64,000 nt of DNA. It comes from Biscogniauxia marginata (lineage: Eukaryota; Ascomycota; Sordariomycetes; Xylariales; Xylariaceae). This document shows, one piece after another, positions 12,107-23,293 of this stretch. The position numbers were made by a program, and so were the translations under genes. Each line of letters starts with the position of its first letter. The first letter of the stretch is position 1. Location of the stretch: assembly GCA_022695795.1 (NCBI GenBank), contig MU404115.1:124001-188000 (forward strand). The letters are read 5' to 3'. Under the pieces are notes generated by a model, which was not told the origin of the DNA, did no database searches, and saw only the letters and a program-made list of their open reading frames with translations.

Positions 12107-14812
12107 ATGTCTACGCAGGAGGAATTGCTACGGCAGTATGAGGGCGAGATTGTCCCTCGTGCCTTCAAGGCTGGCTTCGTTGTGTTAAGCTTTGTCGTCT
12201 CTTTGATTGGTGCCATCTCGACGCTCGAGCTGATTAATCGACGAACCTCGCGCAATGGCATATTTAATCATCTTCTTCTAGTCAGCGCCGCTGTGACGAT
12301 GGGAGGTATAACGATTTGGTCCATGGTAATAACCTTTGTGGATGAACACCTGAAGCTGGCATCTAACCTGTTGCAGCATTTCATCGGTAACCGAGCGATC
12401 GTCTTAGCACACGATGAATCCGAACTTCAGATTGCTTATTCTGGCGGCTTTACGGCCCTATCGCTCTTTATTCCAATCCTTGTGCTCCTTGCAGCTTTTT
12501 TAGCTACCGGCACGAACAACAACGTCTCCTGGTGGCGTATTGGCGGCGGAGGTACCCTGGCGGGTGCTGCAATATGTGGTATGCACTATCTCGGAAATGC
12601 CTCTATCGAGAATTACAACTGCAAGTACGAACTGCTCAACGTCATCGGCTCGGCAATAATCGCTGTGGTTGCCAGCATCACAGCCCTATCTCTTTTCTTC
12701 GTCTTTCGAGCATCTTGGACCAACTCGTGGTGGAAGAGGGGAGCTTCAGCGGTCTTGTTGGCTTGTGCTGTGTCCGGCATGCATTGGTGTGCGGCGATCG
12801 GTACCAGTTACCGTCTAATACGTCTCAATGGTAGCAACCAGCTCTCCCGAAACACCACGGTCATCGTCATCTGCTTGGCCGTTTCTGCGGTCCTTACTAT
12901 AGCCGGAGTTGCCATATATGTAACACGGAGCAAGCGACGTTACGCTAGCAAGGCCCAGCAGGTTGTTTTAGCCGCCGCAGTCTTTGACAAAGCAGGAAGG
13001 ATCTTAGTCAATCCAGATGGTTTGCTTCCAAGCGAGAAGATCACAGATACATATGTTGAGAAGACGCCGAGTGATACGTTCGACATTTCAAATCCTCTTT
13101 TCCATTGGGTGTTCCAGGCATCGCACAACTGGGACGCTATGAGCACGATGATTGATGGCATTACCAACCACTTAGCTTACTTGTCCAGAGGTAGCAGAGA
13201 TAGGAATATTCGTTTGATCAGAGATGACGGGCAGCTTGTCGACAACTACGACCTTGTTTTCCGCGAATTGTTTTGTGCTGCTGCTGCCAATCTGGCGGAC
13301 AAGATGAAGGAGCGACTCGCCAATGTCGGCATTTTGTGGGATGAGATATTGCCCACGGGTACCGACATGCCACATCGACGACGCCGTGCAAATACCAGTG
13401 AGACATCAGGAGGAAATGGCGACTTCATGAACGAGAAAGGTGAGAGCTGGTGGACAAGACAACTGGGATACGGGCGTGGCTCCCTAATGTTCTTGGTACG
13501 ACGTCTTGAACATCCTCAGGACGTGGAAAGACTCGAGGCCGCAGGCTTCCGGTTTGCAGACGTCCAGCAGGTCTCGGGGATCATTGGCTCTAGCATGAAG
13601 ATCAAGACAGGGAACCTTGGTGGCAAATTAATGCATATGGCAACATATGCCGAAAAGGGCACGATGATGGAGCCGGGAGTTCATGTTGGGTTTTTCGGTG
13701 TGAGGGCACTTGTCGGTAATATGGGGTTTGACGTTCTCGTAAGGAAAAGCGTGCGTAACCTACTCCCGTCTGTGCAGATGGGCCTTGATCAGTTAGAGCC
13801 GTGGCAAATGGATGTCATCCGTCAACTCGACCGGACAGGCGTCCCCGAGCTTCTACAACGCCTAGAAGCTTCAAGGGAGATGTCAACTCAAGAGATGCTC
13901 TTCGCGTCACGATTTTCCGATGCTATCAAGGCCCTCCGCGCTTGGGTAGATGAGCCCCTTTTTGACGAGGCAGTCTTAACCACCAAACTGGTTCAGGTGC
14001 CTTGTCGAGCACAACCGGGATCGAACTCAGAGACCACTTGTACAATGATCACTTTGTGGTTGATGATTCCTATCCACGCCACTGTCAATAGCCCAAAGTG
14101 TGAGTATATTCCGTTAAATTTCTTCAAGGTGCATCAAATGGTGTATGAAGATTCTCTCCAGCAAACTGCATTTTTGCGGCATATGCACCGGGAGCTGTCG
14201 CCAATTCTTGACGCGGCCCCTAACCGCATGTCAAGGGCGGTACCGCACCGGGAGACACGGTGCCGGGGACTTCGTCTGAGTTCTTTGCCGTGGGCGTTCC
14301 ATCGGTCTGACCGATCCGATTCGGTGGCCTATCCCACTGACGTAAAGGGTAATCCAACCCCCATCGAGCTGGAGGTGGAGTTGTCTAGTAATAGCTCATA
14401 TCATTCAAACTCCATCAAGGAGCTCTGCAGCTGCGACAGTTGCGGCCGCAAGGTGCCAGGCCACGAGGCGAGAACTGATAGGTCGGTGGGACATGGCATG
14501 GATACTCCCAGCTTTGGCGGAATTATGGTGTCTCAAGAAATCAAAGTGGATGTGAGGCAGGTCGATGACGTTGACGACATGTCGTTCAGGCGCGGGCGAC
14601 AGTTGCAATGCTCAGGACCTCCCACCTCCCGAAGATCACAAGATGTTACGCAACTGCGCCGCATCACGCTAGTAAGAGCCAGTAGCGGTAACGAATTCGA
14701 CATGGATTCGACATCGAGGACCAGGAACGGACCTGATTCAACGGTTGGTAGGGCTAGCGAGGCGATGACGTTTGTTGACGAGCTGTTCACCGTCTGTGTC
14801 GGTGCGCGCTAG
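12107..14812 (+). CDS. MHYT-domain integral membrane signalling protein
   Basis: Predicted plasma- or endomembrane sensor with an N-terminal MHYT domain, a multi-helix module whose conserved Met-His motifs were proposed to bind copper and sense a diatomic gas (family knowledge, mostly from bacteria). The raw frame has 901 codons, but I propose a 51-nt intron at 12326-12376 (donor GTAATA, CTAAC branch site, acceptor GCAG). Its removal keeps frame and restores WSMHFIGN, the first of three motifs; the others are GMHYLGN and GMHWCA. The spliced protein is 884 residues. Seven hydrophobic segments occupy about the first 270 residues. A long soluble region follows (about 280-880), rich in charged and Ser segments with a basic patch near residue 415, without a recognisable catalytic domain. 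Only the MHYT assignment is firm; the ligand in fungi is unknown. Confidence 0.85.
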   Translation: MSTQEELLRQYEGEIVPRAFKAGFVVLSFVVSLIGAISTLELINRRTSRNGIFNHLLLVSAAVTMGGITIWSMVITFVDEHLKLASNLLQHFIGNRAIVLAHDESELQIAYSGGFTALSLFIPILVLLAAFLATGTNNNVSWWRIGGGGTLAGAAICGMHYLGNASIENYNCKYELLNVIGSAIIAVVASITALSLFFVFRASWTNSWWKRGASAVLLACAVSGMHWCAAIGTSYRLIRLNGSNQLSRNTTVIVICLAVSAVLTIAGVAIYVTRSKRRYASKAQQVVLAAAVFDKAGRILVNPDGLLPSEKITDTYVEKTPSDTFDISNPLFHWVFQASHNWDAMSTMIDGITNHLAYLSRGSRDRNIRLIRDDGQLVDNYDLVFRELFCAAAANLADKMKERLANVGILWDEILPTGTDMPHRRRRANTSETSGGNGDFMNEKGESWWTRQLGYGRGSLMFLVRRLEHPQDVERLEAAGFRFADVQQVSGIIGSSMKIKTGNLGGKLMHMATYAEKGTMMEPGVHVGFFGVRALVGNMGFDVLVRKSVRNLLPSVQMGLDQLEPWQMDVIRQLDRTGVPELLQRLEASREMSTQEMLFASRFSDAIKALRAWVDEPLFDEAVLTTKLVQVPCRAQPGSNSETTCTMITLWLMIPIHATVNSPKCEYIPLNFFKVHQMVYEDSLQQTAFLRHMHRELSPILDAAPNRMSRAVPHRETRCRGLRLSSLPWAFHRSDRSDSVAYPTDVKGNPTPIELEVELSSNSSYHSNSIKELCSCDSCGRKVPGHEARTDRSVGHGMDTPSFGGIMVSQEIKVDVRQVDDVDDMSFRRGRQLQCSGPPTSRRSQDVTQLRRITLVRASSGNEFDMDSTSRTRNGPDSTVGRASEAMTFVDELFTVCVGAR

Positions 14813-16227
14813 GTTAGATTTGAGCCTCAGGCCAGGGAGGCTGAAGCTACCTATATGTGTAGAAATGGATAGTAATTATAGGTACGGGACTGGAAATTAT
14901 GGGAACGGATGGGGCATTGGGAGAATAGGAATATCCACCAGCACGAAATCATTGACGTACTGTACGTCCGTTAGCCACCTAACACCCATTGTTTTGAGGG
15001 GCGAGCTAGGTACGCTTGTCACATGAGTGTGAATGTGTATCGTGGGTCCTCGAGAGAGAGGAGAGAAATGGGACCCGGCAGACGCCTCCTTTATGTACTG
15101 CTATGTATAGCAATTTTACTATTAATGATATCGATAAACTTCCCATCTATAGTAAATTGCTGCTCTGTTGGTCGTGCAAAAGGGGACCGAATGCCAAGAG
15201 GTGCCATTTCGGCTTGGCGGCATCGAGTTATGTACGAGGAAGCGTGGTAAATAGATATGACGAATATATAGGTTAGACAATAAGTATGTAATGCATATGA
15301 ACGCCATTCCACGTGGGAAAGGTCAAGTTGTGTAGGTACTATCTACTTTATATTGGATGGAAGTGGGAAGATTGGAGATGGAAAATGGAACTGAATATAA
15401 TTCTGATTGACGGAAGAATTCCCTTCCTCCAGCCCCCGATCGGGCCATTAATCTTGATAACTAAATGCCCAGACCCCAGCTCTTTGCATCCCTCCGGATA
15501 TATGCATTCCGTTAATTAGGTACCTAGGTAGCTTTAGGTAGCCCGGACCGGTGGGGCGTTTTGTTGCCCACTCCTGGAGGTGGGCTTTGGCCCGTGGGGA
15601 ATTGGCACTATCACAAGACTAATACACATCTTTTATTTTATTTTTGCTCCGTTAGGACTCGGCGCTACTTTGTAACTTCCAGAGGCACAATGTCGACTTC
15701 GGCACTCCTCAACTCCATTCTCTCCCTATTCACTACTCCACTTAAAGGAGTAGTTGAGGGCGGGCGTGGATCCTCCTCTCCCCCCCCTTCTCCTCCCCCC
15801 ACGTCATGTAATCAGGGTCAATCCTATCAGCCTGAGAACTGAGAGAATTTTGTTGATCTTCCTGGTAGCCTACGACACACACCTTGTCGCACATAATAGC
15901 CTCATCTATCGTTATTTCCCTCTCTTCATCCTCGTCGATTGTCCGTCTTTTTAGGGTTCGGCTTCAACCTGGCTTTGCCGCTAGCCGCTTGCTGGAATCC
16001 ATACGGCTGGATACGACTGGATACGACTAACTACCTATTCTTATTCCCGACTGGAGAACTAACATAGGCCCGTTTCCATCGAAACTGGCCTAGCCACCGT
16101 GGATATCTTGCCTCCGTTTGATGACAGCACTCTTGCGCACAATCCTACAGTTCGGATCCCCGGGCTGTATTCATTGGGGGCGCAGTGATTGGATATAGCG
16201 GAAGTAGGCAACCCGGCATATACCATC
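14813..16227. other. Intergenic region before the glycerol-3-phosphate dehydrogenase
   Basis: About 1.4 kb with only short, unrelated frames. A TAGGTACCTAGGTA-type motif occurs near 15519-15540 and a C-rich run at 15778-15800. A near-perfect tandem of the decamer TGGATACGAC lies at about 16007-16027. The stretch 16100-16227 is the likely leader of the downstream gene; an in-frame ATG at 16189 precedes the chosen start. No gene is supported. Confidence 0.35.
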
Positions 16228-18370
16228 ATGACAAGATTCGCTAGAGGAACCCGTCTACTCCGCCGTCTCACGTTGCCGGCCACGGTCGCCGTCGGTGGCG
16301 GTGTTCTCCTGTACTCGTACCGACCTCTCAACATCCCTGGCTTCGAAGGCCCCGCCGTACCTCCTCCCATCTACGGTGCCGATGGCACCTTCAAGCTCCC
16401 TCGCTTTCCCAAAGTGAAATCCCGTGCCGAGCAGATAGCCGACCTGAAGAAGGGTGGTTCTAAAGAGGAGGAATACGATGTGCTTGTCATCGGAGCCGGA
16501 GCTACTGGTGCTGGAGTTGCCCTCGACGCCGTTACAAGGGGCTTAAAGGTCGCAGTGGTCGAACGCGATGACTTCAGCAGTGGGACCAGCAGTAAAAGCA
16601 CAAAACTCGTACACGGAGGTGTGAGGTATCTCGAGAAGGCTGTGTGGAATCTTGACTATTCACAATACCAGTTGGTGAGGGAGGCTTTGAAAGAACGCAA
16701 ATACTTCCTTCAGACAGCACCCCATCTCAGCATGTGGCTACCTATAATGTTGCCCTTGGACAAATGGTGGAAGGCCCCGTACTACTGGGTCGGTACTAAG
16801 TTCTATGATTTTCTCGCCGGCAGTGAAGGCATCGAGAGCTCCTATTTCCTGACCAGGAGCAAGGCCCTTGACGCTTTTCCGATGCTGAAGCAGACTGATC
16901 TTGTAGGGGCCTTGGTCTACTACGATGGCGCGCACAACGATTCCCGAATGAACGTGTCTATCGCCATGACTGCTGCACTATACGGAGCTACTATCCTCAA
17001 TCACGCTGAGGTGACGGGGCTGACAAAGGACGATAAGGGCAAACTGTGTGGTGCGACTATCAAGGACCGCATTCCTGAACGCAATGGCAAGAAATCTGAA
17101 GACATTTCTGTCAGGGCGAAGTGCATCATCAATTGCACGGGGCCTTTCAGCGACTCGATACGAAAGCTCGACGATCAGGACTGCAAGGAGATTGTTTCGC
17201 CAGCCTCGGGTGTTCATGTAATCCTTCCCGGATACTATAGCCCAGCCAATATGGGCTTGATTGATCCTTCAACTTCGGACGGTCGAGTCATTTTCTTCCT
17301 ACCCTGGCAGGGAAACACCATCGCTGGTACTACAGACGAGCCTGCCACAATCACGCCGAATCCCTTGCCCGACGAGAAATCTATTCAATGGATATTGAAT
17401 GAAATCAGCCACTACCTATCCCCTGATATCCAGGTCCGCCGCGGTGACGTCCTCGCAGCGTGGGCAGGTCTTCGCCCTCTTGTGAAGGACCCCAAGGCTG
17501 TCAACACCGAGTCCCTCGTGCGTAACCACCTTGTCGACATCTCTAGCTCCGGTCTTGTGACTTGCGCTGGCGGAAAGTGGACTACATATCGGCAAATGGC
17601 AGAAGAGTGTGTAGATGCGGCCATCAAGGAGTTCAATCTCCCGACCAAGCCCGTCGTCAATGCCCCTCGAGTCAGCGGATCCGAAACCGTAGACGACGGC
17701 GCCATCCTCGACGGATCCTGCCAGACGCATAACGTCCGACTAGTAGGCGCCCACGGCTTCAGCAAGACGCTGTTCATCAACCTCATCCAACATTTCGGCG
17801 TCGAAACTGAGGTCGCCAAGCACCTGACTGAGAGCTACGGCGACAGGGCCTGGACGGTCGCCGCGCTGTGCAAGCCCACCGACCTGCGCTTCCCCGCGAG
17901 GGGCGAGCGCCTTTCCCGCCTCTATCCCTTCGTGGACGGCGAGGTCCGGTATGCCATCGAAAACGAATACGCGCAGACCGCCGTCGATGTCCTAGCGCGG
18001 AGGACTAGATTGGCTTTCCTCAACGCCCAAGCCGCGCTCGAGTGCCTGCCCCGAATCATCGACATCATGAGCCAGGAACTGAAGTGGGACAGGGCGAGGC
18101 AGGATCGGGAATGGAAAGATAGTGAGTTATTTTTTGTTCCTCCCATACCAACTTACAAGCTAGAGAATGTGTTAAAAGGTCCTAGTAGTTCTAGTCCACT
18201 CTTGCTAACGTTTATATCCTTCAGCTGTTGCCTTCCTCGAGTCGATGGGCCTACCCCAGCCGATGCTGTCGGCCACCAGGGCTCAGGTGGAGAAGGGCAA
18301 GCTCGACTTCAGCTCGTCCCTGGAGTATAAGATGTTCTCCAGACACGACAAGCCCCCCGTCGAAGAATAA
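16228..18370 (+). CDS. GUT2: Mitochondrial FAD-dependent glycerol-3-phosphate dehydrogenase
   Basis: Oxidises glycerol-3-phosphate to dihydroxyacetone phosphate at the outer face of the inner mitochondrial membrane and passes electrons to ubiquinone; needed for glycerol use and the G3P shuttle. Exons 16228-18121 and 18225-18370 (103-nt intron, donor GTGAGT) give 679 residues. The N-terminus is basic (MTRFARGTRLLRRLT), followed by a hydrophobic segment, as expected for a mitochondrial presequence and anchor. The FAD-binding Rossmann motif GAGATGAG lies at residues 89-96, with VERDDFSSGTSSKSTKLVHG just after. The C-terminal domain typical of the family is complete once the last exon is joined (TVAFLESMGLPQP). 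I chose the ATG at 16228 because it directly begins the presequence-like segment; an upstream in-frame ATG at 16189 would add 13 residues. Identity is certain at family level. Confidence 0.95.
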
Positions 18371-19582
18371 AAGCTTTTTATACATACCCATATTTATAGA
18401 GAAACGTTAGGTGATAAAGGAGCGGAGGGTTCAATATTTCTCATAGATTTGATCTAGCTGGCCGCTTTTTCTTCTTCCCACGTCAGGTCAGGTCGTGGTT
18501 TGTGCTGTTAATGTGTGGATAGGCCTCGTTGCCCTCTCTTATGTTTTTCTTGCAGCAAAGCAAACGAGGGATGATTGGTTTATTATAGACTCCTGGCGGG
18601 GAGGAGAGGCTCAGCTCTATGTACCAAGAATTGGTGAATCTCGAATAAATACATGCGTGCCTTCTCAGGAGGGAGCGGAGACCATGTACGTAATATACGT
18701 TTTACATAAGTTATGTATTGCAGAGAGTAACCGACTGTATATATTCGGTTGCTGCTGGGTCTAGGCAATCACGCGCGCACTTAACTCAGTATACCCGAAG
18801 CACACAACTCAAGTACAATTTTTTTTCAACCAGTGATAACGGGCAGCGAGGATTATTGAGAGATGCGATCATTTTCATTCATTTTCATGCATTGAAGTAT
18901 AAACATTACAACCTGACAGCACGTCTGTCCTTCCATGTTCCTTTGCTCGCTTGCTTGCCGGTTTTACCCATCACGTACAGAGAATCCAAACAAACCGAAC
19001 CCTCTAGCGGCCATCAGTAAAGTCAAACGTCATCTCGCAGTTGTGTAATGTCATCCTTGCATGTCCTCTCTCAACGAGCCATGACCCAAAAACAAGCAAA
19101 CTCCGTGCAATGTGTATGTGATTTTTGTCCGACAACCACCAGCTCCGAAGAATGCAGGTTCCACGCGATACTCTGTGGGTTATCACTTTTTTTCCCCCAG
19201 CATCGCAAGTAAATTCGGACAATGCTCTCCCAAAACGATGTTGATAAGTGGGAAAGTGGTCTATCAGAAGAAAAAGAAAAGGAAAAGGAAAAGAGTCGTT
19301 ACGTCTCCGAGCCGGTTCTAACGCCTCGCCGAATTCATTTGTTCCCAGTCTATGCAATGTATTCCGTGTATTTTGGTATTTGCCGCCCGAAGTTCCAGTC
19401 GCCTGGCCTTCCAGGTAATAACGCCAATTGATGAATGAATTTGTCTAAATTTGTCCAATGGTTCTGAGGCACGTGTTCGATGAATCGTGATCCTGTACGC
19501 CTGAATAATGAAAGTTCCGATTCCATCCGGGAAACCCCCGGGATTAATGACAGGAAGGTTTTGTCCAGGATATGGTGAGCAC
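18371..19582. other. Intergenic region
   Basis: About 1.2 kb between the convergent GUT2 and RGS genes, so it holds two 3' ends. I see only short frames with no recognisable product and no clear element. Confidence 0.4.
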
Positions 19583-21457
19583 CTAGACTCCGGTGCCGGT
19601 TCTCCTACCCGAGGTAGAAAAGACACGATGCAGAAGGCTTCGCTTACCACCATCTGCTCTTCGATATGGGCAGTGATGGCACTCGCAGAGGGGGTTAGCG
19701 GTTGTGACTTCACAGCTTATCTTGCGATCTAGCTCCGCTTCCCAGCCGTACAAGTCATCCGCAGAATTTGTTCGGGCGAAAACGTCGGGATCAACGACGG
19801 TCACAGAAGTGTCGTCATCGTCGTCGTCGTCATCAAGACGCGAGATGCCCAAAAAGTTCGAGAAGTCACTCAAGCTAGTTTGACTGATCGGCGTTAATTT
19901 GGCACGATCCATGTCTATCTCATCAACGTATGTGCCAATCTCGGTCCCAACCTCCGTTTCGGTATCTGTGTCGACTTCGAGCGGTCGAAGGGGATCTGGG
20001 AGAGGAAGAAACCGCAATGACGATGTGGAGGCCACGTCACAGCGTCGGGATGAAACTAGCGGTGCGCTTTTCGCTTCAGGCTCCTCCGGCACATTCGCAG
20101 GGATTTTCAAAGGTTTTGGTATAGTATTACGGTGTCGCCCACGGACACCACGCCGAGCCACCCAAGGTCCGCCGTCATTTGCGCACAGCGCTTTTGCGGC
20201 CACGCCGCCCATGGCATCTCCACTAATTGTTTGGGAATAGACATTCAATCCGGCGCACGCCCCGAGAGGGATCGGGAGTCGCTCGCCGGGGTGTGGATCC
20301 TCCCAGGAACGCTTTGACACAACCGTAGTCTCATGTGCTGTTGGCATCGAGTTCCTACTGTCGTGTGTGGCAGTGGATAGTCCAGGTGATGGCGTGACCT
20401 GTAACCCCTATAATGGGGGCCGGCTATCTTGGGCAACATCAGGGTAAGAGTGAGCACCAGGGTGGGATGATGGTGCGCCAGCATGATTGCTGCGGCGTGT
20501 CGACTTGCTTTTCTTTCCCAAACCCAACTTTGCACCCACCTTCTTCCAGCTATTTCCCGAGATGGCCCGCTGTAATGATTTAGGTGAAGTGCCGAAAGTG
20601 AAATCTGAGGTTGGCGGCGTCGTTGGCGGAGTCATAGGCTCGGTCCCCGAGGTCGAGCCAGGACTGTTGCTATCATCAGTCAAATCCACTTCAGGGGATT
20701 CGGTTGAAGATGAAGCTGAACGATGGAGAGCTCCGCTACTACCACGTCCCTTGCCGAAAAGAGGAAGTAATGATGCCCTTGGGGATTGGCTTGTCTCCTC
20801 TTCAGCCGCAAGGTCTCGAGGCATTCGTAGACGGGAGCGTCCTTGTCTGGGTTCATGGGGATTGTCTTCGACATGCAAGTCGGTGGCCACCGGCACGACA
20901 GACTCGAGAAACGGCAGCAGGACCGAGTCATTCATTAATTCACGGACAATCTGTACTGCATCGTCCAACTCAGATGGCTCGGTAGGGTCCGATGCCGAAT
21001 ATGGTAGGCTGAGCAAGTGATCACGGACGTATGAAGGGAGGTTCACTTCTCGCGGGGCGCACGGCATGATGTATGCCTCAATGATCTTCTGCCACAACTC
21101 ACAGATATGCTCAGGGCCAACGTACATTTGGCCCTGGAAAGCTTGCAAATAGGCTGATCTATATCGCTCGGCATCCAAAATAAACTCCAACGTCTCTAAA
21201 CAATGGTTCTGCGATAGAAAGGCCATGAAAGCACTAAGCGTCCATGGCTGGGGTGCGGTGTCGGAAAGGATGTCTGCCAAAGAGGGAGGGTTAATAAAAG
21301 GCGAGGCGGTCCGCGGAATAGCCAAGCTCGTTGGCCGCGATGTTTCCATGGCGGTTTCTGCGTCCCAATCGTCGCGGATCGAGGATGGCGGCGATAACTC
21401 CCTGGGAGATGGGGTCAAATAGACTGGCGAGCTTCCTCGTAATCTAGACCTTCCCAT
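19583..21457 (-). CDS. RGS-domain protein (reading frame interrupted by one TAG)
   Basis: Regulator of G-protein signalling, a GTPase activator for heterotrimeric G-alpha subunits. The first open segment (21457-20408, 349 residues) has a Ser/Pro-rich start, then an RGS domain at about residues 57-200 recognised by TLSAFMAFLSQNHCLETLEF, a central four-helix part and NDSVLLPFLESVV. A Ser/Thr-rich tail ends in a basic WKKVGAKLGLGKK segment. After a TAG at 20410-20408 the same frame stays open to 19583 (275 more codons), ending in an acidic Asp run and a Cys-containing CECHHCPY motif. Either an intron whose borders I cannot fix removes the TAG, or the protein ends there, or the allele carries a nonsense mutation. 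The RGS assignment is firm; the C-terminal structure is open. It belongs with the short filamentous-fungal RGS proteins that lack DEP or transmembrane domains. Confidence 0.75.
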
Positions 21458-22716
21458 TATTCCTCAAAAAGCCGAAGGGGAGCAATCAGGCAAATATCTG
21501 CCCAGATGTGCAACAGAGAGCAAACGAGGAACCCTGCTAAGAAATCGAACCCAAACAAGCTTTCGGCTCCATGCACAACTGGCAAGTTTCTCACCTGTTG
21601 ACCACGTTTTGTTGGAGGAAGACGGGACCAGATCGAGCCGTCTCAAATGTTAGTTATCGACCACTTCTCATCCTCTGCAACCAGCCAGGCGTGTGTCCAA
21701 GATGCTCAACTTTCCCAGCCAATCAATGCGTCACAATTCCAACACCACGCGGGTAACAGCAGATTCCAGGCGGGTTCCAAACAGTTCAAATCGGTGGGGT
21801 CGACTAGGGTTGAACGATACGGCCTTAATTATCTGCGTCGTTACTGAGCACGTACGGAAGGTCGATAATTACACGGCAAAATGAGGGGAGGGGTGTTCGG
21901 GGCAGCACAAAGCGAAGTCGTGCGTTGACAATGATCTCCCATGGATGGAGTCAAGGTCGGTCTAAACGAGCCGCCAACAAAGACGACGGATCTGACAAGT
22001 CCCGCTTGCTGGAGTTCCAGATGAGAGTAGGGGCAAAGATCGATGGAGCGGAGAGAAGCGTCCGGCTTCGAAGGGGGGGAAGATGAAGTTAGACAACAGA
22101 GTTTCGAAAATGGGAGGCCAGGTGCGCGTTATAGCGGGAATTATGCTTTCTTTTGCACTTCTGCACTTCTGCAAAAAGCTTATCCGAGCAGTGGTAGAGG
22201 CCGGAAGACTCCTGGAGGGGGTGGAACGACGATTTAATTATGCCAACAGGGCGAGAGACGTCCTACAGAACACGACAGGGTCGGTTGGGAAGATGGCACG
22301 AGGAGCTCGCAAACGAAGGACGAAACAACTGGGTCCACCAGGCGTAACAGTAGGGGGGGAAACGAGCAAGCCACTGTTGGTACAGCGAGGAAGATACTGT
22401 AGATCTGCCGGGTGTCGCGGCGGCGGCGGTGTCGCGGGATCGAGTAACACGGCAGGGAAATAGCACTATGGCTGGGTATGTAGGATAAGTAAGTACGCGT
22501 TATGTATAAACGTAGGCCTTTTCTTTTTTTGTTCTCCTTCTTCTACCGCTTGGTTGTATTAGGTAGGTAGGTTTAAAATATTAAGAGTCGAAGAATGGTT
22601 GCAAAAGGGGGGAGAGAATTGTAGAAACAAAAGGGTTCATGGGCAACAGATTGGGAGAGGAGTTGAGAGAGGAAGGTAGTTTAAAGGCCTGTGCTGGGCA
22701 TTGACAACGACTGGAT

Positions 22717-22730
22717 GGGGGGGGGGGGGG
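22717..22730 (+). repeat. Poly-G run (14 G)
   Basis: A homopolymer of 14 G on the + strand inside the gene-empty tract. Its length may be unreliable because such runs are error-prone in sequencing. Confidence 0.9.
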
Positions 22731-23251
22731 CCATAGATTAAAGGGTACTTGTGGCCGCTAGCCAATGTAGGCACAGACGGTAGGTACCTACATAGGGAAG
22801 ATCCCTGGCAACCTGGTTATTGCTCGTCATTCGTGTACATATCGCCCGATTGTTCCTAGCGGTGCCTAGGTGGGAGGAATCGCCGTCGATTGACAGGGGT
22901 AAAGAGGGGGGACGGGTGGAGCTCTGTACGGCTTTACCTACCGCTTCGTTGACTTAGATTGACTAAAAAAGATGCCTGACTATTTCCGCAGGTGTGAGAA
23001 GTACCAAGTACCTTTACCTACTTTCTTCATCGAACAAAACATCATCAGATATCAGATCGTTCGTTTCCATGTTTGGATGCACAACCATGGTATTGTCTAT
23101 CTAGATATTTAATCCTTGATTTAGGTACGTACTGCCAAACGAACGCATCATGATAAAATACCCATAGAGGGGAGAGGGGGAGAAAGGAGCAGAACCTGCC
23201 AAACTGTCCAGGCTCTAAGCTCCTAATATTTGTGAGAGAAAGCGACAGAAA

Positions 23252-23252
<1 letters not shown>

Positions 23253-23285
<33 letters not shown>
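23253..23285 (+). repeat. (GA)n microsatellite
   Basis: About 16 GA units in an almost uninterrupted run, followed by an imperfect continuation (AAGAGAGA). It is a simple repeat in the gene-empty tract. Confidence 0.9.

Positions 23286-23293
<8 letters not shown>

Noticed and set aside
22083..22463. 126-codon frame upstream of the RGS gene
   Set aside because: It has one hydrophobic segment, but the C-terminal half is a low-complexity Gly/Arg run; no family resemblance and no splice signals.
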